A DNA stretch of 64,000 nt from an uncultured Ferrovibrio sp. (GCF_937960835.1 NZ_CALGPC010000015.1:62001-126000); one strand, 5' to 3'. Counted from the stretch's first letter, positions 50,137 through 59,341 are shown. Numbers and translations are program-made. Notes: generated from the sequence alone by a model not told the origin.

Positions 50137-51567
50137 TCACCATCCGTTGGCGGCGCGCGGCTGCGGCGGCGCAGTCAGCAGATCTTCGACAATCTTTCCC
50201 ATCCGGCTGCCAAGCGAACCCTTCACCAGCAGCACGTCACCGCTGCGAATCGCGCGGCGCAGCGGCTGAATCAGTTCAATGGAGTTCGGCGCGTGATGGC
50301 CGCGCTTTTGCGCCGGCAGCGCCTCGTAGAGGCCGCGCATCAGCGGGCCGCATGCGAAAACCAGATCGATGCCTTCGCGCACCAGATCTTCGGCCAGGCC
50401 GTTATGAGCCGCCTGCTCATCGGGGCCGAGTTCCAGCATGTCGCCAAGCACCGCGATCCGGCGCCCGCGCGGGGTCGAGGGCTTGGCCATCGCCAGCACG
50501 GAGAAGGCCGCGCGCATGCTGGGCGGGCTGGCATTGTAGCTGTCGTCGATCACATCGATGCTGCCGCCATCACGCCATTCAACAGTATGCCGCTCGCCAC
50601 GGCCCTTCGGCGCGGTGATGCGGGCCAGAGCAAGACCCGCTTCGGCCAAATCGCCGCCGGCGCGCTGCACCGCCGCGAGAACGGCCAGCGCGTTCAGCAC
50701 CCAATGCCGACCCGGCGCGCCAATCTTGAAGGTCAGAGGATGACCGAGGATTTCTGCCGCAACGCAGGAGCAGGCGCTGTGCGGCGCGTATTTCACCAGC
50801 CGCGCCTGTGCCTCGGGATGCTCGCCAAAGCCGATTATTTCGGCAGCGCCGGCCGCGCGCGCTGCTGCCGCCACCCGCTCGAAATGTGGATTGTCGCGAT
50901 TGAGAATGGCAGTGCCGCCCGGCTCGAAACCGGCGAAGATCTCCGCCTTGGCATCGGCGATCCCGTCGATGCTTTTGAAATTCTCCAAATGCACCGCTTC
51001 GATTGCGGTGATGACGCCGATATGCGGCCGTGCCAGTTTGGACAGCGGCTCGATCTCGCCCGGATGATTCATCCCCATCTCGATCACGGCGAAACGGCTG
51101 TCCACCGGCATGCGGGCCAAGGTCAACGGCACGCCCCAGTGATTGTTGAGATTGCCGGTCGTGGCATGCGTCGCGCCCTGCTCGGACAGCACATGACGCA
51201 GCATTTCCTTGGTCGAAGTCTTGCCGACGCTGCCGGTCACGGCGATCACCTTCGCGCCGCAACGCTGCCGCGCCGCCGCCGCCAGATCATAAAGCGCCTG
51301 AAACGTGTCTTTGACGATCAGAAGATTGGCGCCCGGAGGCAGGGTTTCCGGCACGCGATCGACCATCGCCGCCGCTGCACCCTTGGCCAGCGCGTCGGCC
51401 ACGAAGACATGGCCGTCGAAATTCGGGCCCCGCAGAGCAACAAAGAGATCGCCAAAGGCGACGCTGCGACTATCGATGGAAACGCCCGAGGCGGTCCAGA
51501 AACCATCGCTCGTGCCCTGCGTGGCATGAGCGGCTTCGGCGGAGGTCCAGAGAGCGAAAGCTTCCAT
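50137..51567 (-). CDS. murF: UDP-MurNAc-tripeptide--D-alanyl-D-alanine ligase
   Basis: Adds the D-Ala-D-Ala made by Ddl, 476 residues. P-loop AVTGSVGKTSTKEMLRHVL, the NLNNHWGVPLTLARM segment, EMGMNHPGEI and DDSYNASPPSMRAA are typical MurF motifs. The ATG and the murE TAA share one base (TAATG), implying coupled translation. Confidence 0.96.
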   Translation of the reverse strand: MEAFALWTSAEAAHATQGTSDGFWTASGVSIDSRSVAFGDLFVALRGPNFDGHVFVADALAKGAAAAMVDRVPETLPPGANLLIVKDTFQALYDLAAAARQRCGAKVIAVTGSVGKTSTKEMLRHVLSEQGATHATTGNLNNHWGVPLTLARMPVDSRFAVIEMGMNHPGEIEPLSKLARPHIGVITAIEAVHLENFKSIDGIADAKAEIFAGFEPGGTAILNRDNPHFERVAAAARAAGAAEIIGFGEHPEAQARLVKYAPHSACSCVAAEILGHPLTFKIGAPGRHWVLNALAVLAAVQRAGGDLAEAGLALARITAPKGRGERHTVEWRDGGSIDVIDDSYNASPPSMRAAFSVLAMAKPSTPRGRRIAVLGDMLELGPDEQAAHNGLAEDLVREGIDLVFACGPLMRGLYEALPAQKRGHHAPNSIELIQPLRRAIRSGDVLLVKGSLGSRMGKIVEDLLTAPPQPRAANGW

Positions 51568-53057
51568 TAATATTTACCTCCGTATGGTGCAATGCCCGAA
51601 CCAGAACCCGCGTCCACCGCGGACACAGCTTCGCGCGCAACCAACACATCGTCGAAGGGGCGTACTTCCTTGCCCACGATCTGGCCCTGCTCATGGCCCT
51701 TGCCGGCGATCAGCAGCAGATCGCCCGGTTGCAGCGCCGCTACGGCGGCGAAAATCGCAGCACGGCGATCGCCGATCTCGATGCCATCCGGGCAGGCAGC
51801 CTTGATCGCGGCGCGGATCGATGCCGCATTTTCGCTGCGCGGATTGTCGTCGGTGATATAGACGCCATCGGCAAGCTTCGCGGCAATGGCGCCCATCAGC
51901 GGGCGCTTGCCGCGATCGCGGTCGCCGCCGCAGCCGAAGACCACCAGCAGGCGCTGCGTGGTATGCGGACGCGCCGCCTTCAACACTGTTTCCAGCGCAT
52001 CTGGCGTATGAGCGTAATCGACGAAGACCGAAGCGCCGTTGCGGAACTGCGCCGCCTTCTGCATGCGGCCGGGCACACCTTCCAACGTGGCCAGCGTCTC
52101 CCAGGCTGCCGCGGGATGCGCACCTACAGCGCAAACGAGGCCGAGCGCCGCCAGTACGTTGCCGGCCTGAAACCCGCCCAGCAGCGGCAGATCGGCATCG
52201 CGCCGAACGCCGAAAACTTCCGCTTCGATCTGCAGGCCGCCGGAATGCGGCACGGCCGACAGCAGCTTCAGCTCATTCCCCAGCATGCCGTAGCGAAGCA
52301 GACGCTGACCGCGCCGGCGGCAAATGTCCTCGACCTTTGCGCCGAGCGCGCTGTCCATGTTGATCACCGCCGTTCCATCGGCCGGCAGCAAGTCTTCAAA
52401 CAGACGCAGCTTGGCAGCGAAATACGCCTCGACCGTCGGATGGTAATCCATGTGGTCGCGCGTCAGGTTGGTGAAAGCAGCAGCCTTGATCTTCACGCCG
52501 TCGAGGCGGAACTGATCCAGCCCATGGCTGGACGCTTCCAGCGCCAGATGCTCGATCCCGGCCTGCTTGGCGGCGGCCAGCAGTTCATGCAGCCGCACCG
52601 GATCGGGCGTGGTATGCGCCACGCTATCGGCAAGGCCCGTGCCGCGCAGCCCCAAGGTGCCCAGGCTGGCGCTGGCAATGCCAAGCTTCGCCCAGATCTG
52701 CGCGACGAAATTCGCAACCGAGGTCTTGCCGTTGGTGCCGGTCACGGCAACGACATTCTCCGGCTGCGCGGCAAAGAAGGCCGCCGCCATCAGCGCCAGC
52801 CGCCGCCGCGGATTAGGGTCGGTCAGGAAGGCAACCTGATCGGCATAGGCTGGATCGACGCGGTCGCTGAGCACCGCAACCGCGCCCTTGGCGCGCGCAT
52901 CGGGGATGAAGCGATGGCCGTCGGCCTGCGTGCCCTTCAGTGCTGCAAACACATAGCCCGGCTGCACGGCGCGGCTGTCGGCGGTCAGTCCGGCGACGTC
53001 CAGCGACGCAATGCGCGGGTCAAGTTGCATATCCTGGCACAGCTCACTGAGACGCAA
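51567..53057 (-). CDS. murE: UDP-MurNAc-L-alanyl-D-glutamate--2,6-diaminopimelate ligase
   Basis: Adds meso-diaminopimelate to the stem peptide, 496 residues. The specificity motif DNPR (404-407, DDNPRSENAA) indicates meso-DAP rather than lysine. P-loop is VTGTNGKTSVANF. The start is taken as TTG at 53057: AGGAG sits 7 nt upstream and the product then begins LRLSELCQDM, matching the usual MRLSEL N-terminus; the first in-frame ATG would be ten codons in. It overlaps ftsI by 14 bp. Confidence 0.93.
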   Translation of the reverse strand: MRLSELCQDMQLDPRIASLDVAGLTADSRAVQPGYVFAALKGTQADGHRFIPDARAKGAVAVLSDRVDPAYADQVAFLTDPNPRRRLALMAAAFFAAQPENVVAVTGTNGKTSVANFVAQIWAKLGIASASLGTLGLRGTGLADSVAHTTPDPVRLHELLAAAKQAGIEHLALEASSHGLDQFRLDGVKIKAAAFTNLTRDHMDYHPTVEAYFAAKLRLFEDLLPADGTAVINMDSALGAKVEDICRRRGQRLLRYGMLGNELKLLSAVPHSGGLQIEAEVFGVRRDADLPLLGGFQAGNVLAALGLVCAVGAHPAAAWETLATLEGVPGRMQKAAQFRNGASVFVDYAHTPDALETVLKAARPHTTQRLLVVFGCGGDRDRGKRPLMGAIAAKLADGVYITDDNPRSENAASIRAAIKAACPDGIEIGDRRAAIFAAVAALQPGDLLLIAGKGHEQGQIVGKEVRPFDDVLVAREAVSAVDAGSGSGIAPYGGKY

Positions 53058-54822
53058 GTTTCTTCTCCTGCGTCTGGACATAAGGGACATACATGGCCTG
53101 CCGGATGGCCGGCGAATTCTCGTCCACCGGCGGCACACCCAGCAGCGGCGCGATGCGGCTGATGATGCGGCCAGCCGCGGGCGCAGCGGTCCAGCCGGCG
53201 GTGGCAAAACCGAAAGTGCTCTTGTTGCCCTTCGGCTCGTCGATCATGACCTGCACGATGTAGCGCGGGTTATGCATCGGGAAACCGGCAACGAAAGTGT
53301 TGAAGTTGGCCTTGCGGTTATAACCGCCGCGGTCGTTGACCTTTTCCGACGAACCGGTCTTGCCACCCACCAGATAGCCGTCGACACCGGCCTTCTTGCC
53401 GGTGCCGTCTTCCACCACCAGCAGCATCAGCTTGCGCATGATGTCGCTGACTTCGCGGCGGATCACCTGCCTGCCCGGTGCTGGAAGACCCGGCGGCCGC
53501 TTGATCAGCGTCGGAGGATGCAGCACACCACCATTGATGATCGCCGCCGTCGCTGTAGCCAGTTGCAGCGGCGTGACCGACAGGCCGTGACCGAAAGAGA
53601 TGGTCATGGTCTCGACCGTCTTCCAGTTGCGCGGCACCAGCGGCGCGCCGACTTCCGGCAGCTCGATGGTCGGCTTGGTCAGCATGCCCATGCGCATCAT
53701 GAATTCGCGCTGGCGTTCCGGCCCGACATCGACGGCCATCTTGGCCGAGCCGATATTGGAGGAATACATAAAGATCTCCGGCACGCTCAGCCATCGGTTC
53801 TTCGGATGATCGTCACGGATGCGGAAACGCGAGATCTGGATCGGATGGCTGGCATCGTAGCCGCTACTTAGCTTCACAGTGCCATAATCCAGCGCCATGG
53901 CCGTATTCAGCGTCTTCATGGTCGAGCCCATTTCGTAGACGCCGAGGGTGATACGGTTGAACAGCGATTCCTTCGTTGCCGTACCCGGCGCCGCCGGGTC
54001 GAAATCAGGCAGGCTGACCAGCGACAATACCTCGCCGGTATGGATATCCAGAACGATGCCACCGCCGCCGATCGCGTTGAAAAATTCGACCGCCTTGGCG
54101 ATCTCGTCACGCACGATATGCTGTACGCGGATATCGATGCTCAGCTCGAGCGGATCGCCGGTGCGCGACGGATCGCGCAACTGCTCATCGAAATACTGCT
54201 CGATACCCGAGATGCCCTTGCCGTCAATATCGGTATAGCCCAGCACATGCACCGCAAGCGGGCCCTGCGGATAGACACGGCGCTGCTCGGAATGGAAGTA
54301 CAGGCCGGGAATGCCCAGCCGATTGACCTCATATTGCTCGCGTGGGGTCAGGCCACGCTTGAGCCAGACGAAGCTTTTTTCAGAATTGAGCTTGGCCTGG
54401 ATCTCGCCGGCGGAAAGCTCAGGCAGCACCTGCGCCAGCTGCGTCGCCGCATGCTGCGCATTCAGTACTTTGCGCGGGTCGGCATAGAGCGAAGCGATCT
54501 TCAGATTGGTCGCCAGAATATTACCGTTGCGGTCGACGATCGGCTGGCGCTCCATCAGCGACGTCTTCGCCACCAGTTCAGAATCGATACCGCGTGCGAT
54601 CACCGGCTCGGTTGCGCCGCGCAGAACGGTCAACTCCACCAGCCGTCCGGCGACCAAGAGGAAGGCCAGCGAAAAAAGTCCGATGCCGATGACAAGTCGG
54701 CCGCGGCTGACTTCCAGCGCCTGCTTGGCCGCGCCTTCCAGACGGACCATGGTCGGAGCGCCTGGAATATCGGCCGGAGTGCAAGGCGGTTTGGGCTTGG
54801 GTTGACGACGGAAAAGCGCCAT
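53044..54822 (-). CDS. ftsI: Septal penicillin-binding protein 3 (FtsI)
   Basis: A class B transpeptidase crosslinking septal peptidoglycan, 592 residues. One membrane anchor (about 42-59), a pedestal domain, then the transpeptidase with SxxK at 300-303 (STMK), SxN at 354-356 (SSN) and KTG at 488-490. The cytoplasmic N-terminus is basic and proline-rich. It overlaps ftsL by one base (TAATG) and murE by 14 bp. Confidence 0.97.
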   Translation of the reverse strand: MALFRRQPKPKPPCTPADIPGAPTMVRLEGAAKQALEVSRGRLVIGIGLFSLAFLLVAGRLVELTVLRGATEPVIARGIDSELVAKTSLMERQPIVDRNGNILATNLKIASLYADPRKVLNAQHAATQLAQVLPELSAGEIQAKLNSEKSFVWLKRGLTPREQYEVNRLGIPGLYFHSEQRRVYPQGPLAVHVLGYTDIDGKGISGIEQYFDEQLRDPSRTGDPLELSIDIRVQHIVRDEIAKAVEFFNAIGGGGIVLDIHTGEVLSLVSLPDFDPAAPGTATKESLFNRITLGVYEMGSTMKTLNTAMALDYGTVKLSSGYDASHPIQISRFRIRDDHPKNRWLSVPEIFMYSSNIGSAKMAVDVGPERQREFMMRMGMLTKPTIELPEVGAPLVPRNWKTVETMTISFGHGLSVTPLQLATATAAIINGGVLHPPTLIKRPPGLPAPGRQVIRREVSDIMRKLMLLVVEDGTGKKAGVDGYLVGGKTGSSEKVNDRGGYNRKANFNTFVAGFPMHNPRYIVQVMIDEPKGNKSTFGFATAGWTAAPAAGRIISRIAPLLGVPPVDENSPAIRQAMYVPYVQTQEKKLASQ

Positions 54823-55346
54823 TACTGTGCCCTCCCCGCGCCACCCGTACGCTGCATGGCGCCAAGCACTGCCGCCACTTCGTCGTCAAAGCTGGCAACC
54901 GGCGCAGCCGCGGGCCGAGCCGGCTTGGCAGCAACCGGAACCGGCGTGATGCCAGGATTGCGCGGCGCGGGCACGGCGGCCAAGGCCGGCGGCACGGCTG
55001 GCGCAGCAGCCATCGGCGGCAGAGCCGGCTGCGGCGCCGGCGAGGCACCCGGCTGTTCCTGGCCGCGATCCTGGCGCCAGGGCAGCGCTTCAATGGCGAC
55101 GATGTCCTTTGCGGCGGCGGGACGCATCTCCAGCAGGCGTTCGGCTTTGCCCTGCAGATATTCCGGCCGCGTCAGATAGCTCCATTCCGCCTGCAGCACG
55201 CCAATCGTCTCGCGCTCCTGACCCAGCGCGCGGTTCAGCTCTATCAGTTCATCCTTCAGACGCTGCACTTCGTAAGACAGCTGGTACAGGCCGAAAGACA
55301 CCACCGCCAGCAGCAGCAAAGCAAAGACAGAGAGGCCGCGGCTCAT
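54822..55346 (-). CDS. ftsL: Cell division protein FtsL
   Basis: A small bitopic divisome protein, 174 residues: a transmembrane helix at about 5-22, a leucine-rich coiled coil (24-50, YEVQRLKDELIELNRALGQE), the ETIGVLQAEWSYLTRPEYLQ segment typical of the family, then a long Ala/Pro-rich periplasmic tail. The tail is longer than in E. coli but usual for Alphaproteobacteria. It overlaps rsmH by 4 bp and ftsI by 1 bp. Confidence 0.9.
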   Translation of the reverse strand: MSRGLSVFALLLLAVVSFGLYQLSYEVQRLKDELIELNRALGQERETIGVLQAEWSYLTRPEYLQGKAERLLEMRPAAAKDIVAIEALPWRQDRGQEQPGASPAPQPALPPMAAAPAVPPALAAVPAPRNPGITPVPVAAKPARPAAAPVASFDDEVAAVLGAMQRTGGAGRAQ

Positions 55347-56344
55347 GCTGCCTCCCTCAGATCGTCATCCGGCCAGGCTGGCGCGGCAGTGCGCCTGGCC
55401 GCCCGCAGCTTAGCCGAGCGAGCCCGTGGATTGGCGGCGATTTCAGCTTCGCTCGGCGCCACCGCGCCTTTATGCAGCAGCATGAAGGACGGCGCGCGCT
55501 CGGTACCGGCGGCGGTCGGCAGATGGCGTGACGTGCCGCTTTGCTTGCCGCTGCGGCGATCCAGGAACCGCTTCACCACCCGGTCTTCCAGCGAGTGGAA
55601 AGACACGACGGCAAGCCGCCCCTCCGGCTTCAGCAGTTTTTCCGCAGCCGCCAGGCCGCGCTTCAATTCCCCCAATTCGTCGTTCACGACGATGCGTAAG
55701 GCCTGAAAGGTCCGCGTCGCCGGATGCACGCCCGGCGTGCTGCGGACGACGCGTGCGACGATCTCGGCCAGTTCGCGGGTGCGGGCAATCGGCTTTTCGG
55801 CGCGCGCTGCGACAATCGCACGGGCCACGGCCCGGGCGCGTCGCTCTTCGCCATAGAGATAAATGATGTCCGCAAGTTCAGCTTCGCTGCGGCCGTTCAC
55901 GATATCGGCAGCGGTTTCACCCGCCCCGCCCATGCGCATATCTAGCGGGCCGTCCTGCATGAAGGAAAAGCCGCGCTCAGCCTGATCGAGCTGCATCGAA
56001 GACACGCCGATATCGAGCGCGACACCATCCACCCCCGTGACGCCGATGCCGGCCAGCAGTTCGACCATCTCGCCGAAACGGCCTTCGACCAGACGGAAAC
56101 GTCCTGGATAAGCGGCCGCGACTTTGCTCGCATGGACCTGAACGGTCGGGTCGCGATCGATGCCGATGACCTGGCATTCCGCGGCATCGAGCAATGCCAT
56201 ACTGTAACCCCCGGCCCCGAAGGTGCCGTCGACAAATACTTCTCCGGCGCGCGGATTCAGCGCCGAGACCACTTCCGAACACAGAACCGACTGATGCGCC
56301 GTCCTTGCGGCATTTTCATGACGGATGCGATCCGCCGCGCTCAC
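55343..56344 (-). CDS. rsmH: 16S rRNA m4C1402 methyltransferase
   Basis: RsmH (MraW) N4-methylates C1402 of 16S rRNA, 333 residues. Motif I region DGTFGAGGYSMALL, GIDRDPTVQVHA, LDIGVSSMQLDQAERGFSF and RTFQALRIVVNDEL are diagnostic, as is VVSFHSLEDRVVKRF. The start is GTG at 56344, inside GTGA shared with the mraZ stop and with GGAGGGG just upstream; an upstream ATG at 56410 lies inside mraZ and is unlikely. Confidence 0.95.
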   Translation of the reverse strand: MSAADRIRHENAARTAHQSVLCSEVVSALNPRAGEVFVDGTFGAGGYSMALLDAAECQVIGIDRDPTVQVHASKVAAAYPGRFRLVEGRFGEMVELLAGIGVTGVDGVALDIGVSSMQLDQAERGFSFMQDGPLDMRMGGAGETAADIVNGRSEAELADIIYLYGEERRARAVARAIVAARAEKPIARTRELAEIVARVVRSTPGVHPATRTFQALRIVVNDELGELKRGLAAAEKLLKPEGRLAVVSFHSLEDRVVKRFLDRRSGKQSGTSRHLPTAAGTERAPSFMLLHKGAVAPSEAEIAANPRARSAKLRAARRTAAPAWPDDDLREAA

Positions 56345-56796
56345 GACCGCCCCTCCCCGCGGAGATAGGCGGCGGCTTTGGCGCGCGCCTCTGCGGCGCG
56401 GGCCTCCCAAGCCTTCGGCTCCCAGATCTGGAAGCTGTTGCGGCGGCCGACGAAGACGGCTTCGCCCGGCGCAGACAGGCCGGCATGTTCAAGGAACTGG
56501 GCACCAAGCTGCACCCGGCCTTCCTGATCCAAGCTGAGTTCGTTCAGGAAGGGCAGCAGGCCGTCGATCAGCATTTCTCGTTCGGGATGCAGATCGGGCA
56601 GTTCGTCGATCCGGCGATTGATGCCGTCGAGATAGTCCCGGCCGCCAGCAACCAGAGCCGGTGCCGAGATGTCGGGGCCCATGATCAGGCCGCCTTCCGC
56701 ATTTTTCTTGGTCAGCAGGGCGCGATAGGGCGCCGGCACGGAAACCCGTCCCTTGGCGTCGATCCGGTTGCGAAAGGTTGAGAGGAAAAATTCCAC
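56341..56796 (-). CDS. mraZ: Transcriptional regulator MraZ
   Basis: A DNA-binding AbrB-fold protein that represses its own dcw operon, 151 residues with two SpoVT-like repeats (FFLSTFRNRIDAKGRVSVPAPYRALL and LSLDQEGRVQLGAQFLEHAGL). The start is GTG at 56796, with AGGGG upstream and the product beginning VEFFLSTF as in other MraZ; the ATG at 56820 would add eight unlikely residues. It heads the dcw cluster, overlapping rsmH by 4 bp, and has the expected direct repeats in its promoter. Confidence 0.94.
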   Translation of the reverse strand: MEFFLSTFRNRIDAKGRVSVPAPYRALLTKKNAEGGLIMGPDISAPALVAGGRDYLDGINRRIDELPDLHPEREMLIDGLLPFLNELSLDQEGRVQLGAQFLEHAGLSAPGEAVFVGRRNSFQIWEPKAWEARAAEARAKAAAYLRGEGRS

Positions 56797-56848
56797 CCAG
56801 CCGCCCCTATCTGTGCACATCCCCCACGCCCACTATGGGCGTTCAGCC

Positions 56849-56892
56849 TGGGATGAGATGGGATAGCATGGGGTATTATGGGCGTCAATGGA
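56849..56892. promoter_or_regulatory. MraZ operator and dcw promoter
   Basis: On the plus strand TGGG begins at 56849, 56859, 56869 and 56879, exactly 10 bp apart, followed by TGGA at 56889. MraZ is known to bind TGGGN direct repeats with 5-bp gaps. On the minus strand a -35 TTGACG (56888-56883) and, 17 bp on, TATCCC (56865-56860) overlap the repeats, so MraZ binding would block the promoter. A further TGGG at 56836 is out of phase. Confidence 0.8.
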
Positions 56893-56956
56893 ATTAAGCG
56901 GGTGTTAACCTCCGATTCCCTTCAATGATCTCCGCGACTTGCGGGATCACGAGTCC

Positions 56957-56962
56957 TATAAT
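56957..56962 (+). promoter_or_regulatory. Possible -10 box for the 57038 gene
   Basis: A perfect TATAAT on the plus strand, 76 bp upstream of the ATG at 57038. No good -35 lies at the expected distance. Confidence 0.3.
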
Positions 56963-57037
56963 GTTCACCAAATATCCACATATGTTCTTTAACTCTGGGC
57001 TTGTGTCAAACCTGCTTGCGGACTACACCCTGTAACC

Positions 57038-57649
57038 ATGGCAGGGTGCGAGGAACGTCATCGTCGAGCAGCAGAGCGACACAACCTAAAGGGGTGTACA
57101 TACCCCCTGGCGCTCGGTCTTTTTGCAGTGCTGCTGTTCTGGGGGCTGCCGGCGCGGGCAATTGTCAATGAGTTCCTGCCGCGTGACGTGCCGTCGCTGA
57201 AGCGTTTTGCCATCGTCGCCAGCACCGCGAATAACCAGTGTCTGACCACCCAGCTCGTCAACAGCGACGTCCGTCGTGTCCGCGCCGCGGTCCTGCTGTC
57301 GCCCTGCGAGTTCAACATCGACAACCAGACCCAGGGCTTCTTCGTCAGCCGCCCTCTCCAGACCGGCAACCAGATCTTCTTTGCCGCCAACCCCGCCTAT
57401 TGCCTGGCCATGGAGCCGCGCAGCCAGACACTGGTGGTTTCAGGATGTGCGCTGAACAGCGAGATGCTGGAGCAGCTGCCGCAGCTCTGGGATATCAAGT
57501 CCGGCGGCCTGTCCCTGACGGGCACCGACGGCAAGAAGTGGTGCCTCGATACCAAAGCCAAGGCAGGCTTCTCTCAGATCTTCGAGCCGACCTTCATCGA
57601 ATGTCCGGAAATGATCCCCGATGCCTTCATCCTGCGGGTCAACCGGTAG
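57038..57649 (+). CDS. Predicted secreted protein of unknown function
   Basis: A 203-residue protein with a basic N-terminus, hydrophobic stretch (about 23-38) and ARA cleavage-like site near residue 41, so likely exported. The mature part has six cysteines, and strand-rich segments such as NNQCLTTQLVNSDV, GNQIFFAANPAYCLAME and DGKKWCLDTKAKAG, recalling beta-trefoil carbohydrate-binding domains, but no confident family. The N-region is unusually long; a palindrome (GGGGT at 57091-57095, ACCCC at 57102-57106) lies inside the first 25 codons, so the true start may be downstream. It is divergent from mraZ. Confidence 0.6.
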   Translation: MAGCEERHRRAAERHNLKGCTYPLALGLFAVLLFWGLPARAIVNEFLPRDVPSLKRFAIVASTANNQCLTTQLVNSDVRRVRAAVLLSPCEFNIDNQTQGFFVSRPLQTGNQIFFAANPAYCLAMEPRSQTLVVSGCALNSEMLEQLPQLWDIKSGGLSLTGTDGKKWCLDTKAKAGFSQIFEPTFIECPEMIPDAFILRVNR

Positions 57650-57732
57650 CGGGCAGATAAACAACCGGCAGATCCATAACCGGCCGTCGCAGCCATGGTG
57701 CCGCGCTTCTGTGCTTTTTAAACTGCAAGCGC

Positions 57733-58098
57733 ATGTTCTCCCTTCTTGAAATCACCATTCTCGCCATGGTCCTGGCGCCGCAATCCGGCGATTTCATTTG
57801 CCGCGAGCGCGAGGAACCGGGAGAGGTCTTCTGCAGCAACGGCCTGACCGTGACGGTCATTGCCGATGACAAGCTGCGCTTCAGCAATTTCGTCGATGTC
57901 CAGCGTGGCGCGGAGGGAGAATATCTGTTCAGCAACGGCATTCAGGCCATCCGCAGTGCCGCCGGTGGCGTGTGGTTCAGCAACGGCATCACCGTGCGCC
58001 GCCGCTCGTACAACACCTTTGATTTTTCCAACCAGATGACCTGCCAGGCGATATTGCCGGGCGCCGCCACCTGCCGGCGCGACCTCTATCCGAAATGA
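57733..58098 (+). CDS. Small protein of five 16-residue Phe-Ser-Asn repeats
   Basis: A 121-residue protein that I do not recognise. It contains five repeats with exact 16-residue period: Ser-Asn at 35-36, 51-52, 67-68, 83-84 and 99-100, usually preceded by Phe and followed by Gly and an alternating hydrophobic stretch (FSNGIQAIR, FSNGITVRR). The alternation suggests a beta-solenoid or beta-hairpin stack. The N-terminus (MFSLLEITILAMVLAPQSG) may be a short signal peptide. Four cysteines lie in the N- and C-terminal parts. Same strand as the secreted gene 83 bp upstream, possibly one transcript; convergent with rnpB. Confidence 0.65.
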   Translation: MFSLLEITILAMVLAPQSGDFICREREEPGEVFCSNGLTVTVIADDKLRFSNFVDVQRGAEGEYLFSNGIQAIRSAAGGVWFSNGITVRRRSYNTFDFSNQMTCQAILPGAATCRRDLYPK

Positions 58099-58114
58099 AG
58101 ATGGACGTGAAAAC

Positions 58115-58507
<393 letters not shown>

Positions 58508-58513
58508 GCCGCA

Positions 58514-58542
58514 CAGGTAGGCGCTGCCCGCCAGCCCGTCAA
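58514..58542 (-). promoter_or_regulatory. rnpB promoter
   Basis: On the minus strand TTGACG (58542-58537) is followed after 17 nt by TACCTG (58519-58514), and the first base of the P1 helix lies 7 nt further. The -35 is strong, the -10 weak. It falls between the amidase stop and rnpB. Confidence 0.55.
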
Positions 58543-58552
58543 GCGAAACGGA

Positions 58553-59341
58553 TCAGGCAGAAGTATTCTGCTTGGCCTCCGGGCGCTCTGCCCCCGCGCG
58601 GCGGATCTGCACCTGTTCGGAAATATGGTGGATCAGGCTGGTCGTCTCGGCATCGCTGATGCCGTCGATCTGAGATTGCCGCCAATGCCGCTGAAAGGCC
58701 CGCACCACCGCTTCGGTCATGGTGTCATAGACACCGCTGCCTTCAATGCCATAGCCGATGCGATCCAGCGCCACCTGCAGGTCAAGTACCGCGCCGCCGC
58801 GGTCGCCAGGCCCCAGATGCGGCGCATGCGGCGACACCGTGAAGTCAGGTGCCCACCAGCGGCCGAAACCGGCTACCGCCAGGCGATACCAGGGAAACAG
58901 TTCGCCCGGATCTTCCTTGCGCTGCGGCGCGATATCCGAATGACCGACGTAATTGCCAGGCATGATGTCGTAACGGCTGGCAATATCTTCCAGCAGCGTC
59001 AGCAGCGCGTCGATCTGCACCTTGGGAAATTCGCGATAGCCGAATTCGTGGCCGGGATTGACCAGCTCTATGCCGATCGATCGCGCATTCACTTCCCGCA
59101 CGCCACGCCAGAAGGACACGCCGGCATGCCAGGCACGCTTGTCTTCAGGTACTAGTCTGTGAATGCTGCCGTCCTCGTCGATACAATAATGCGCGCTGAC
59201 CTTGGAGGCTGGATCGGTCAGCCGCTTCAGCGCCGCCTCGGCGGTGGGCATACCGGTGTAATGCAGCACCACCATGTCGACCGGGCGCCGGCAATTCCGC
59301 TCGTCGAAATTCGGTGAAGGGGTATCGATAAAACGCTTCAT
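58553..59341 (-). CDS. amiD: N-acetylmuramoyl-L-alanine amidase with peptidoglycan-binding domain (AmiD/AmpD-type)
   Basis: A 262-residue zinc amidase that cleaves the MurNAc-L-Ala bond. The Amidase_2 domain (about 15-155) shows the zinc ligands His27 (VVLHYTG), His134 and Asp144 (VGHSDIAPQRKEDPG) and Glu92. A PG_binding_1 domain (about 180-240) follows. E. coli AmiD is a lipoprotein, but no signal or lipobox is visible here, so the enzyme may be cytosolic (muropeptide recycling like AmpD) or exported otherwise. It overlaps the EamA gene by 4 bp. Confidence 0.88.
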   Translation of the reverse strand: MKRFIDTPSPNFDERNCRRPVDMVVLHYTGMPTAEAALKRLTDPASKVSAHYCIDEDGSIHRLVPEDKRAWHAGVSFWRGVREVNARSIGIELVNPGHEFGYREFPKVQIDALLTLLEDIASRYDIMPGNYVGHSDIAPQRKEDPGELFPWYRLAVAGFGRWWAPDFTVSPHAPHLGPGDRGGAVLDLQVALDRIGYGIEGSGVYDTMTEAVVRAFQRHWRQSQIDGISDAETTSLIHHISEQVQIRRAGAERPEAKQNTSA

